The notes beneath the pieces were generated by a model, which saw nothing but the letters and a program-made list of their open reading frames with translations, searched no databases and was not told the DNA's origin. From Penaeus vannamei (taxonomy: Eukaryota; Arthropoda; Malacostraca; Decapoda; Penaeidae), in the NCBI RefSeq assembly GCF_042767895.1, contig NC_091588.1:5980535-6000534 (forward strand): a DNA stretch of 20,000 nt, read 5' to 3'. The translations under genes and the position numbers were made by a program. Positions 9,966-19,819 of the stretch are shown here, in pieces (position 1 is the stretch's first letter; each line of letters begins with the position of its first letter).

Positions 9966-10250
9966 TCCAATTAAACCTATTATATTAATCTACCCATACA
10001 GCACGCCAATACTTATCAACACACACACACATGAAGAATATGGCATGAAAATACAGCGAAATATATGTTACACAGTACTATAAGAGTAAACACCGCTAGA
10101 ATGCACGAATGGGCGGGACTAGTATCAAGAGGTGGAAGCCAAATGTGTTTATCTTAGACTAGGTATGTGAAAGTCACGGGCGAATGATACTGGAAGTCTA
10201 TCCCTTATGCTAGTTGTAAAGTACAGAAAAAAAAATATAATTATGCTTAC
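9966..10250. other. non-coding sequence, nothing recognised
   Basis: Contains a short ACACACACAC run at 10020-10030 and nothing else identifiable. Confidence 0.5.
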
Positions 10251-10252
10251 CT

Positions 10253-10321
10253 ATATATAGAGTGTATATACATAAACATATGTGTATATACATATTTGCG
10301 TGTTTATATATATATATATAC

Positions 10322-10378
<57 letters not shown>

Positions 10379-10500
10379 CACACACACAAACACATATATA
10401 AACAAAACAACATGTATACACACACTTGCGTATATACATGTATTTATATATACATAAACATACACGTATATATATACATAAACACTCATACATAGGAACA
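10253..10500. repeat. TA/TACA microsatellite cluster
   Basis: Pure (TA)n core at about 10334-10374 flanked by TATATACATACATACA on the left and ACATACACACACACA on the right, then degenerate TACACGTATATA units to 10500. The long Y/I/C-rich frames on both strands are artefacts. Confidence 0.95.
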
Positions 10501-10752
10501 ATGATAATAAAAATAGCAGTAAGAGCAGTAAAGATAAAAACAACAATCATGATTACATAAATGTAAAAAATATAAAAAAGTAAATAATTTTTACATTCAT
10601 ATGCTGCAGCTTACATAATCAACAAGTGAATTACACAGAAACAACAGCATAGTCATGTTAATTAAAATTATGGTGATAGAAATGAGGCGAGAATAATTCA
10701 ATCCTGGATATTTTACACAGATGAAAAATATTACAGATGCTTCTACATTTCA
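10501..10752. other. AT-rich spacer between microsatellites
   Basis: A-rich, no recognisable feature. Confidence 0.5.
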
Positions 10753-10935
<183 letters not shown>

Positions 10936-11160
10936 ATTCATGAATCGCCAATAATTCTTTTCAGTTTTAGTAATTGTTTTATTTCGTGTCCGACTATTTA
11001 CCTGAAAACTTATAGAAAATATAAAATCTGTTCAGTTGTTAACCTAAAGCATTAAAGGCCTGATGAGTATATGAGAATTTTCTTAATCTCATAAATAATA
11101 AACCCATCGTAAAATGTTACCATATATTAAGGTAAGAATGTTGAAAAAATAGGTTTCGAG
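10936..11160. other. AT-rich flank, nothing recognised
   Basis: No frame or structure of note up to the left end of the foldback element. Confidence 0.5.
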
Positions 11161-11928
11161 TTCATCCATGACAGTGTGAGGAGACAGTTTCGAATCTTGG
11201 TAATGAATCTTTTTCGCTTTGGATTGTGTTTCGGATCAAGAGTCGAAACTTGCGGTTCACCCATTGGCACCGCTGAGCACGGGGTTGCAGCGTGCTTCGG
11301 AAATAAGATTCGAAACTGGTGATTCTTAAGTTGGCAAACACCAGGGAAAGGTGCAGCGTGCTTCGGAAATAAGATTCGAAAATTGTGATTCTTAAGTTGG
11401 CAAACACCAGGGAAAGGTGCAGCGTGCTTCGGAAATGAGATTCGAAACTGGTGATTCTTAAGTTGGCAAACACCAGGGAAAGGCTAGATCAGTAGCAACT
11501 CCAGGAGGTGTCATTGCGTCTGTTTTGATGATTGTTCAATGAAAATATAACCATTAAAACCATGATCTTCCATCCTTTTTGAAAATTGGAGAGACCAAAA
11601 TGATCGACCATATTCACAAAGCATCCCTAACTCTTGTGACGTCATCAAAATAAACTCCATGTACTTTTTTTTCTCCAAAAATAGAATCTGACGCCATGAC
11701 ACCTCGAGTTGCTACTGACCTAGCCTTTCCCGCATAACACCATTCGAATCGTGCATCCAAAACGCATGTCCCGTACTCGCGTTTGGTACGTGTTTCAGAT
11801 ACGAAAATGGAAAAGGCCGGTTTGCAAGTTGGTAACACTGGTCGGTGTTGCCAAGGGTTGAACCGCCAATTTCGAATCATTTTTTTTTTCTTCAAGTTTC
11901 AAATACACTGGCCATAGTGAAGGATGAA
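11161..11928. mobile_element. foldback (long inverted-repeat) element with unequal arms
   Basis: The left and right parts are colinear inverted copies with indels. Outermost: TTCATCC at 11161-11167 versus GGATGAA at 11922-11928. Next: GTCGAAACTTGCGGTTCACCC (11241-11261) aligns with the reverse complement of 11853-11878 (ATTCGAAATTGGCGGTTCAACC). GAGCACGGG (11275-11283) matches GAGTACGGG read from the right arm near 11775. GGGAAAGGCTAGATCAGTAGCAACT (11476-11500) matches 11731-11707 with one change, and both continue into GGTGTCATNGCGTC. The left arm holds a 66-bp unit in three tandem copies that the right arm lacks; the right arm has about 60 extra bases near 11780-11840. The unpaired centre is about 11522-11686. 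No transposase is encoded. Family unknown; CAGTGT just inside each end recalls hAT-type termini, but no clear 8-bp duplication is seen. Confidence 0.72.
11287..11484. repeat. 66-bp unit in three tandem copies
   Basis: Copies start at 11287, 11353 and 11419 with GCAGCGTGCTTCGGAAAT and end with CAAACACCAGGGAAAGG. They differ at only a few bases, so the expansion is recent relative to the rest of the element. Because 66 is a multiple of three, a minus-strand frame (11473-11162) stays open and encodes a 22-residue peptide repeat; I regard that frame as incidental. Confidence 0.95.
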
Positions 11929-11934
11929 TTATGT

Positions 11935-12380
11935 ATACCTCTATATAAGACAAATTTTAACCTTTTTATTATTTGATTTTAAAAAATAGCGATTTATTTA
12001 CTAATAGGAATAAGTATGAGAAAGAATTAATTATGGTCAAATTCCATATCTTTATCATCGGAAAATAGGCATAAAAATTTTAAAGTAAAGAAGAAAAAAT
12101 GTGTCATTTAGTCGATCGTGGTATAGCAAATATGAAATTATAATCTAAAACACCACAACGACACAGGAAAAATAGCGAAACCTAATATCAATTAAATAAT
12201 ATTTCACAATGATCCTAAAGCAAGCCATATCAGTTCACCCATTTACTTAGATCATCCAATCTCGCAATGAATAAATAAATAGAATAAATACTAACGAAAA
12301 CACAATATGCGACGAACCAATATTGAAAACAAACAAGACAACACCAGATTTCAAGCAGAGAGGCCGGACTACCACACTGT
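11935..12380. other. AT-rich sequence, nothing recognised
   Basis: Overlapping 60-86 codon frames on both strands at 12247-12514 share the same DNA and show no known domain. Confidence 0.5.
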
Positions 12381-12384
12381 GCTG

Positions 12385-12431
12385 CGCCTTGTGTGTTTTG
12401 AAGGCGTCGGTTCGGTTAAAAGTACCGAGCC
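12385..12431. repeat. two adjacent small hairpins
   Basis: CGCCTT (12385-12390) pairs with AAGGCG (12401-12406). Two bases later GGTTCGGT (12409-12416) pairs with ACCGAGCC (12424-12431) with one G-T pair. A CCAGCTGG palindrome follows directly. This is a local GC-richer structured patch, with no match to a known RNA family by eye. Confidence 0.4.
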
Positions 12432-12597
12432 AGCTGGTACCGGGAAATAGTTTTGGTTGTTTCACCGAAGCAAGTGATACTGAAATTGCAAGATTGGGAT
12501 TGCACATTTTGTAGTTTTATCAAGGCGATTGAGATTTGAAAAGGTGTGCAAGAACGCGCGTGCATTCAAACATAAGGGCTTACACAAATACGTGCGA

Positions 12598-13027
<430 letters not shown>

Positions 13028-13029
<2 letters not shown>

Positions 13030-13660
13030 GTACATGCAGAAAATCCATTCTAAATCTCGCTGCTCGATGTGAGACGGCAAAATCCCGTTGGAATTCAGGC
13101 TGCATACAATGATGAGTTTTCAAATGCGCTGAACGTAAATCGAATAATTGTTTTATCTTTATTTCTGGTTCCTCAGTTATTAACATTTCTGAATATCCTT
13201 ATACCTGTTCGTTGTATTGTCGTGTTCTTTATCTACCTCTTAATGTGTTGTATCAATTGCCTATCGTTCTCTTCGTATCTGCGAAAATAATGGACGCATT
13301 TCAATTCAAACTTTAAATGCAGAAATAAGTTTTGTGAATATTTGATCCAAGGGTGTCAAAAAAAAACACCCTCTCATCACGTTTTAACTTATTGTGACAA
13401 TGATTCTTAATTTGCCATTTTTTCCCGCATTCGATTAACCAAGCGCGTTCGAATACGTTGCTGCCGGGTGTTTGTGGGCCTCAACTCGTGAAATTTCCGT
13501 TCTGAAATAACTCCGGGCGTTTGTTAGACATATGCTGACGACGACGAAGGCACAAGAATGCTGCTAATTAAATCATAAATATGCAGTACTTCGGGTTGGA
13601 TGCAGCGGTGAGGCATGAATGTCACGGATAGTCCTCCGCATTGATCGCCGGCGCTGTGAC
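13028..13660. other. non-coding sequence, nothing recognised
   Basis: Contains a short GGGTGT...ACACCC hairpin with an A-rich loop at 13350-13372 and an isolated 73-codon hydrophobic frame (13069-13290) with no domain I know. No gene can be supported. Confidence 0.5.
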
Positions 13661-13664
13661 ATCC

Positions 13665-13730
13665 CTACCCCTCGTGGAATTACTACCCCCTCGTGGCACT
13701 CCGACCCCCTCGTGACTCTGCGACCCCTGA
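13665..13730. repeat. 20-bp minisatellite, about 3.5 copies
   Basis: TACCCCCTCGTGG recurs with a 20-base period (ACCCCTCGTGG near 13667, then near 13685 and 13704, with a partial ACCCCTGAC at 13723). The pyrimidine-rich ACCCCCTCGTG core is well kept while the other half varies. Confidence 0.8.
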
Positions 13731-14128
13731 CACGTTCCACTGGCACACAGGAACCTATGCTGGAACTTTACCTGTGCTAAAATACGCACATGCTCAGATC
13801 CACATTAATAAAGGCAGACATTCGGAAGATGAATAGAACAAAAGGAAAAAAAACAACAACAACAAACCGCGCTAACGACATTCATACTTCAATGTACACG
13901 TAAACATACACCGTCATACACGCACAGGTACCTATATTCCCGCCCATATGACCATCAGAAAAAAAAACAAAGGAATTTCTTCATGTTTACGACGACTTTG
14001 GGGGGACAAGCAAGCACTCGAGAACGGAAAGCAAAAGCAGGTTAGATGAACGAGAGACCCGATACGAGTGATCAAAATCGATCCCGAGTGACCAAACGGA
14101 GACTTCGCTTTTCGAACGTCTCTTGTCT
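13731..14128. other. non-coding sequence with small repeats
   Basis: Includes AACAACAACAACAA at 13852-13866 and a near-duplicate pair CCGATACGAGTGATCAAA / CGATCCCGAGTGACCAAA at 14059-14096. No gene recognised. Confidence 0.5.
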
Positions 14129-14129
14129 T

Positions 14130-14767
14130 CATGGGGGGTGGGGGGAGGGCAGAGGGAGGAGGAAAGGGGAGACAGGGTAGGGGGAGGAGGGAAGGGGAGA
14201 GAGGATAGGGGGAGGGGCAGAGGGAGAGAGGGAAGGGGAGAGAGGGTAGGGGGAGGAGGGAAGGGGTGGAAGGAGGAGGGCTGGGAGAGGAGGGAAGGGG
14301 CTCGAGGAGGAGGGAGCGGGGTGGGGGAGGAGGAAGGGTTAAGGGGATGGAGAGGAGGGAGGGGGAAGGGGCTAGGGGGAGGAGGGAAGGGGAAGGGTTA
14401 AGGGGACGGAGAGGAGGGAGGGGGGAGGATGGAAGGGGGCTGAGAGAGGAGGGAAGGGGGGCTGGGGGAGGAGGAAGGGTTAAGGGGAAGGAGAGGGGAG
14501 GTTGGGGGATAGCGGAAGGGTTAAAGGGAGGGAGAGAGGTGGAGGAGGGGGAAGGAGGAAGAGGATGGGGAGAGGGGAAAGGAGGAGGAGGAGGAGGTTG
14601 GGGGATAGCGGAAGGGTTAAGGGCAGGAAAGGGGTGAAGGAGGAGGGGAAGGAGGAAGAGAATGAAGAGAGGGGAAAGGAGGAGGAGGAGGACGGGGATT
14701 GGGGAAGGGAGAGGGGAAAGAGGGAAGGTAGGAGAAAGAAAGGGGAGGAAGGGGACAGGGGATAGGG

Positions 14768-14861
<94 letters not shown>

Positions 14862-15195
14862 AGAGGCAAAGGGAAAGGAGGTGAAAGGAGTGGGGGGGGT
14901 CGGAAGAAGGGGAAAATGAGGAAGAGAGGAGAGAGGGAAAGGGAAAGGAGGTGAAAGAACAGGGGGAGAGAAAAGAATGGGGAAGGAGGAAGAAAAGGAG
15001 AAGAAATAAAGAGGGAAAGGAGAGAAAAGGAAGGGAAGAAATGGGGGAAGGGAGATATCTTATAAAGTAGAAGAGGAAGCAAATGGAGGTGAAAAGAGAA
15101 AGGTGGAGAGGGAAAAGGGAGAGAGGAAGATTGTTGGAGAGGGAAGGCGAGGAAGAGGATGATGGAGGAAAGGGGAAGGGGGGAGGGGGGGGGTT
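14130..15195. repeat. 1-kb homopurine (G/A) tract with internal GA array
   Basis: The plus strand is almost entirely G and A for more than 1 kb. It is built from degenerate GGGGGAGGAGGGAAGG units, five GGGTTAA-containing units in the left half (14336-14620), a purer (GA)n at 14772-14858 interrupted by a G-run near 14818-14825, and a more A-rich right half. Many G-runs of four or more are close enough together to allow G-quadruplexes, and the mirror-symmetric GA part is a classic triplex (H-DNA) former. The G/R/E-rich plus frames and S/P/L-rich minus frames (up to 200 codons) are not proteins. Confidence 0.95.
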
Positions 15196-15214
15196 GAATT
15201 TCAAATGGTTAAAA

Positions 15215-15600
15215 AGTCAACGCCAGATTTCTGTTACGAATTTTCGTAAATGTTAATAATACCAATAATATCAGTAATTACAATAATAATACCTAAAATT
15301 CCTAATCTTATTAATAGGAATTACTATTAATGTCAGAATAAAAATAATCATATTTTTTTCTATCCTGATACTAATTATCATAATTAATATCACTGCTTTT
15401 CAAAATCTAATTGCCATCCCTATTACAGATTTAATTACCCACCATCAAATTCACATAATCTTAATGTTCCATCTTGAAAATGCCCACAAAGTTTTTTTTT
15501 TCAGGATTATACCCATTGCTGCGCTATACACAAGGATGCCAAATCCTTTCTTTTCCTGAAAACTGAAGCTGGAATGACTGCGACATGGGTTTCTGAAGCC
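15215..15600. other. AT-rich non-coding sequence
   Basis: AATAATA-type short runs at 15255-15290, otherwise nothing recognised. Confidence 0.55.
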
Positions 15601-15610
15601 TGTGGACAAA

Positions 15611-15627
15611 ACACACACACACATACG

Positions 15628-15699
<72 letters not shown>

Positions 15700-15860
15700 C
15701 GCACACACACATACGCACACACGCACACACACACACACACACGCATACACACAGACACATGCACTCATACACGCACAAACACACACACACGAATGCAAGC
15801 ACACACACGAATGCACACACACACACACACACAAACACATATATCTATATGCGTGTGTAT
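15611..15860. repeat. CA microsatellite with GCACAC and ATGCACAC variants
   Basis: (CA)n with interspersed TACGCA, ACGCACAC, CACGAATGCA units over about 220 bases, ending in ATATATCTATATG. The T/H-rich plus frames and C/V-rich minus frames are repeat translations. Confidence 0.97.
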
Positions 15861-15861
15861 G

Positions 15862-16160
15862 CAAGTATATATGTATATGCCCACACATTTACATGGCTCT
15901 TCAAATTAGACAAAATCACATTGAAACACCAGGGGCCTATTTTGGCGAAAATGATATTATGAATATGAACAAACCATGAATGAATTCTAAAAACATCAAT
16001 CAGAGTCTATAAACAATTGAAAAGTAGTCAAAACTTTAGAAATAATACAATAATACTATGCACCAACATGAAATCAATTATTACATGATTAAAGCATAAA
16101 TATAAGAAATAACAATTTAGACCAAATACCAGATAAAAACCAAAGGCCAATTAAAATTAT
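15862..16160. other. AT-rich spacer, nothing recognised
   Basis: No frame or structure of note. Confidence 0.5.
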
Positions 16161-16189
16161 CAAATAATGTTGAATATAATGGTAACAAT

Positions 16190-16342
16190 AATATCAACAA
16201 TAATAATAATAATAGTACTAATGATAGGGGTAATAATAATAATAATATTAGTGGTAGGGGTAATAATAATAATAGTAATAGCAAAAAGAATGATAGAAAA
16301 AATAACAACAATAATGATAGAAAAAATAACAACAATAATGAT
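16190..16342. repeat. TAA trinucleotide array with TAGGGG and 24-bp tandem units
   Basis: (TAA)n blocks separated by GATAGGGG or GGTAGGGG inserts near 16227 and 16255, followed by a 24-base unit AATGATAGAAAAAATAACAACAAT repeated at 16289 and 16313 with a partial third copy at 16337. The I/V and L frames are artefacts. Confidence 0.93.
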
Positions 16343-16539
16343 AATGATAATAAAACACAAAGACAGAAACATTGAATTTACTATTTGTAACAGAGAAAAA
16401 AACAGCAAATTAAGAAAATCGGTACCCATTCCTAAAAAAAGTAAGAAAGAAAGAAAAAAAAGCGCCATCAAACCCAGAAATAAATCAAAAACAAACAAAC
16501 ACTAAGAACTTATTCATGGCAGTTCTAAAACAAAACGAA

Positions 16540-17640
16540 GCGCATAAAACGAACCTGGAATAAAACAAAACAAAACCTATTATGAACACAGAACCTCATT
16601 CCTCAAACAGAGAAAGTGGTCAACCCGACCTAGAGACCCCGAGTCTAAAAAAAAAGAAACACGAGAAGTCTTCCAACCTGAAGCGAGAGAAGCAGACAAC
16701 AGGAACTTAGAGACACCGGTCATAAAACAAAAGAGGAATGCTATTACGAACTATGCTATTAAGTTCGAAAACAAGAAAATCGAATAACATGTACCTAGAA
16801 CTCTTGTTATGAAGCAAAAGAGGTATATAACCTAATCCCAGCGACCCTAGTCTAAAAAAAAACAAACAAATAAACAAGCTAAAGAGAAAAAAAAATCTAA
16901 CCTAGAGACTCCAGGCCTAAAAAAAAAAAAAAAAAAAAAAACAATCTAGAGACCCCAGTTCTAAAATGAAATACGCACACATGAACCTACAACCTCGTTC
17001 TAAAACACATGAACCTAGAGATCTCAATTATAAAACAAAAGAGGCACGCATTGAGAACTTAAACATGCCATTTCTTAAAAAAAAACGCAACATAAACCTT
17101 GAACCCCTGTAAAAAAAAAAAAAAAACACACACACAACCCCAGCCTAGAGACCCCAGTACCAAACTCTTATTACTGAGAATATGTGAATAGATAAATAAT
17201 GACGCAACCTTAGATTAGATTAGATTGGAAGCCCTATTTTAAAACGAAAGATACATATAATCCAATCCAAGTGATCCCATTATCTAAACAAAGAAACAAA
17301 CAAAAATGCAAAAAGAAAAAAAACATAGCCTAGAGACACCAGGTCCAAAAAAAGAAGAAAAAAAGAAAACTCCAACCTGCAAACCCCAATTTTAAAAACA
17401 AAAGAAACACATAACCCAAATCCAAGCGACTCTAGACCAATAAAACAAACAAACAAACAAACAACAAAAGCACAAACCTAACCTAGAGACCCCGGACCTA
17501 AAAAAAACCGGAAGGGAAAAGCACATCCCTAACCTAGAGACCCCAAGCCTAAAAAAAAAAAAAAATAAAAATAAAAAAAAAAAATAAAGGTAAAGCACGA
17601 CTCTAACCTCTATTGCCCTGAAACAAAAGAAGCACGCAAC
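16540..17640. repeat. degenerate minisatellite, roughly 40-bp A-rich unit
   Basis: A recurring block reads CCTAGAGACCCCAG followed by CCTAAAA, an A/C-rich run and often CAAAAGAAGCAC. The TAGAGA(C/T) core appears near 16631, 16708, 16903, 16946, 17015, 17145, 17331, 17483 and 17533. Diverged forms (CCCAGCGACCCTAGTC near 16838, CCAAGTGATCCC near 17267, CCAAGCGACTCTAG near 17422) look like a second unit type, often preceded by ATAACCCAATCC. Many units contain expanded poly-A. A minus-strand frame (17598-17392) shows repeated SRLG(M/L)CF peptides, which is simply this repeat. No known family comes to mind. Confidence 0.75.
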
Positions 17641-17646
17641 CTAGGC

Positions 17647-17669
17647 GTGGGCGTACTACCTCCGCCCAC
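17647..17669. repeat. GC-rich 7-bp hairpin at the end of the minisatellite
   Basis: GTGGGCG at 17647-17653 pairs perfectly with CGCCCAC at 17663-17669. It lies exactly where the A-rich array stops and normal sequence resumes. Confidence 0.5.
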
Positions 17670-18160
17670 AGCGTCCGAGTTTGCAAATAAACGTGGAGCA
17701 GAAGCCATACTTTCCCACCTTCACAAAGCACGTTCTTTACGCAACGGGGCGGCTAACCTTTCTCTACAGGAGGCACATACGTCGTATTTTTTGCTCTTAT
17801 AAGCCTTATTATCATTAGTTATCACCACTTAATGCAGTGCAAAATTAATTTCAAAACAACCTTATTATGAAGATTATTCATTTTGTCACTTCCGGTCTTC
17901 CAATCTCATCACATCTCGGAATATTTATTTTATATTAATAATTTGTATTTCTTGGACCTGACCCTCAGCGGTGTATGTCATCTGGGTTTATTTGACGAGG
18001 TTGTAATATGCTATTAACACCCTTATGGCTAACACTAGTAGTACCAGTTCGGTCGATATCTGTAATGACGATTTTTTCTTAGTCTTTCACTCTTTTCTTT
18101 TTTCTTTGTCCTTGCCTTGTCATTTTTTCTTTGTTTCCTCTCCCACGTCCCTTGTTCTAA
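17670..18160. other. AT-rich non-coding sequence, nothing recognised
   Basis: A T/C-rich segment lies at 18070-18140; no gene-like frame was seen. Confidence 0.5.
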
Positions 18161-18162
18161 TT

Positions 18163-18350
18163 CAGGGATCGGCAACCTTTTAGACACTGTGTGCCAGTTT
18201 ATAATTAATGCCTTCTTATTCGTAACCTTTCGTGTCAATTTTATTTCGGCACTGTATACATAGCTGTATTTTCCTGCACATGCATAACACAAATGTAATA
18301 TTTTTGTAGCATTTAGTATTCTTTGTAACAAAAAATACATGTTTTATAAT
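18163..18350 (+). mobile_element. orphan hAT-like transposon end
   Basis: CAGGGATCGGCAACCTTT at 18163-18180, followed by AGACACTGTGTGCCAG, matches the familiar terminal inverted repeat style of hAT elements (CAGGGGTCGGCAACC...GTGTGCCA). The eight bases before it, TTCTAATT, have the central TA expected of a hAT target site. I could not find the inverted partner (GGTTGCCGATCCCTG) or a second TTCTAATT to the right, so only one end seems to survive; the right limit is a guess. Confidence 0.55.
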
Positions 18351-18655
18351 TTTAGATTCATACTTACCATATTAATATCTGGACAGACTGACCTTCAGAC
18401 AACCCTCAGAGTGAACCGTTGTAAGCCTGTGCATTTATGAAGACATCTGGCTTACATTGGTACGTAGATCGAAATCCTGATAGCAATGCTACGGCTACTT
18501 TACTTAATTTATCAGACAGTGATGTCCGGGAACTTAATATGTTGGCTGCATGATCATTCGCAGGAGATTCCAATATTTCTCGATTTTAAGATCTATCTGA
18601 CCATGATAATGAGACTCTCTCCTATTATTTTGCTGTTTAACTTTTTTCTTTGCTT
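18351..18655. other. non-coding sequence, nothing recognised
   Basis: The frame opening at 18486 has no known domain and runs into simple repeat. Confidence 0.5.
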
Positions 18656-18659
18656 CTCT

Positions 18660-18955
18660 GAATCACATTCTTCCCCTCTCTCTTTCTCTGTTTTCTCTAT
18701 TTTTGTCTTTCTTTCTTTATTTTTCTCTTTCTTTCTTTTTTCCATCTCTCTTTGTTTTTGTCTGTTTGTCCTCTCTCTCTCTCTCTCTCTCTCTCTGTTC
18801 CCCCCCTCTCTCTCTCTGTTCCCCCCCTCCCTCTTTCTATTCCCCCCCCTCTCTCTCTGTTCCCCCCTCCCTCTCTCTGTTCCCCCCTCTCTCTCTCTGT
18901 TCCCCCCCTCTCTCTCTGTTCCCCCCCCCCTCTCTCTCTCTCTTACTCTTTCCCT
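18660..18955. repeat. pyrimidine tract with CT array and about 20-bp CTCTGTTCCCCCC minisatellite
   Basis: T/C-rich from 18660. A CT array at 18770-18796 leads into seven copies of a 19-22 base unit, CTCTCTCTGTTCCCCCC, differing mainly in the C-run length and in a TTTCTA variant near 18835. The minus strand is homopurine. The S/P/L-rich plus frames and R/E-rich minus frame are repeat translations. Confidence 0.92.
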
Positions 18956-18959
18956 AACC

Positions 18960-19250
18960 ATTCTGTCGTTGACAAGATATTGGCAACATCAAACGCAGCG
19001 AATGTCTACGAGTCATTGCCCTTATAGCGACCGCACACATGTTCGTTATAGCAGGAGCATAACGTGCTTGTCATTCCAGGCTATGCGGCTTAGGGATACG
19101 AGGCTGGTATGACTCTTCGGTGTAATTAACGTCTTCAACGCCATAAAAGTGTTCTGGCCGACACGTGTTCCGTAGCTAAATGACGAGGAGAGGAAGACAC
19201 GAGAAACAAAAATTAAAAAAAAAGAACGATGTCTAGGAGGCCTTCAGGAG
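18960..19250. other. spacer before the CpG-rich block
   Basis: CpG content starts to rise here; no gene or repeat recognised apart from an AAAAAAAA run at 19213-19222. Confidence 0.5.
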
Positions 19251-19812
19251 GTCATGCGACGGGAAGGCTCCATGACCCGACCTGTCATAAACAACAACAT
19301 TTCGGGTCCAGGAAGCTGCCCCTGGACTGCGCGTGCAAACTTCTGGCAACTGCAAACAGTGCCGCTTGCTCGAGCCGGAAGTAAGAGCCAAACTGTTGCT
19401 CGGGCGGTGGGCCTCACACGCCACAGCCGCCATTCCCCTTTCCTTCCCTGGCAGGAACACCCTCCCTCTGGCTCCGAGACCCGAGAATTAGGCAAAGCAG
19501 CTCCCTGGCACCGGCAGCTACAGCGGAAACAGCAAGAAGCCCGCCGTTGCCTGCCATCTAGGAGGTTCTTCGGCGTGCGCGCGCAGGCCCGTCACCCTCC
19601 CCCCTTCCCCCCGCTCTCCCGCCCTCCCACCCAGTCTGGCCGCGCGCGAGGCTGCTCGTCTCCTTCAAGCCAGCGACCAAAGTTTCCCGCACAGCCGTCT
19701 TGGAGTCGTCTCGCGTGCCCTCCTCCCGGCCCTTGTGTCTGCTGTCTGTCTGTCTCTGTGTGTCCATCAAGCCAGTCGAAATAAGCCCCAGGTGACGCCA
19801 GGCTCCAGTACT
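19250..19812 (+). promoter_or_regulatory. CpG-rich candidate promoter and 5' leader
   Basis: The only long CpG- and GC-rich block in the window: GTGCGCGCGCAGG near 19576, CCGCGCGCGAGG near 19640 and many CG pairs. It contrasts sharply with the AT-rich background. It ends just before an ATG with a splice donor. A TATA-less promoter with an untranslated leader would fit. A 176-codon plus frame (19254-19784) crosses it, but it is R/S/P-rich and resembles nothing known, so I treat it as chance openness in GC-rich DNA. A donor-like CAGGTGACG at 19790 is an alternative exon end. Confidence 0.42.
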
Positions 19813-19819
19813 ATGGAAG
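19813..19819 (+). CDS. possible first coding exon end: ATG GAA G, then splice donor
   Basis: ATGGAAG is followed directly by GTAAGCC, giving AAG|GTAAGC, a near-consensus donor with the intron starting at 19820. G at +4 supports the start; the -3 position is T, which is less favourable. It would be a phase-1 exon with only seven coding bases, common for genes with a long first intron. The product lies beyond the window and cannot be named. Confidence 0.3.

Noticed and set aside
11162..11473. Minus-strand frame with a 22-residue repeat
   Set aside because: The peptide repeat is fully explained by the 66-bp DNA repeat (a multiple of three) inside a foldback element; no known domain.
13350..13372. 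GGGTGT...ACACCC hairpin considered as a histone-type 3' end
   Set aside because: It lacks the GGCTCTTTTCAGAGCC consensus and no histone frame is near.
14336..14620. Telomere-like GGGTTAAGGG
   Set aside because: As an internal telomere array it fails: units are not tandem TTAGG and are separated by tens of purines.
14123..15204. Frames up to 200 codons rich in G/R/E or S/P/L
   Set aside because: They come from the homopurine tract and exist in several frames on both strands, the mark of low complexity.
15451..15979. T/H-rich and C/V-rich frames
   Set aside because: Translations of the CA microsatellite.
18486..19112. 208-codon plus-strand frame
   Set aside because: Its middle is the CT/C-run minisatellite, and the ends show no domain.
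19254..19784. 176-codon plus-strand frame in CpG-rich DNA
   Set aside because: Stop codons are rare in GC-rich DNA; composition is R/S/P-rich, no domain, and overlapping minus frames are also open.
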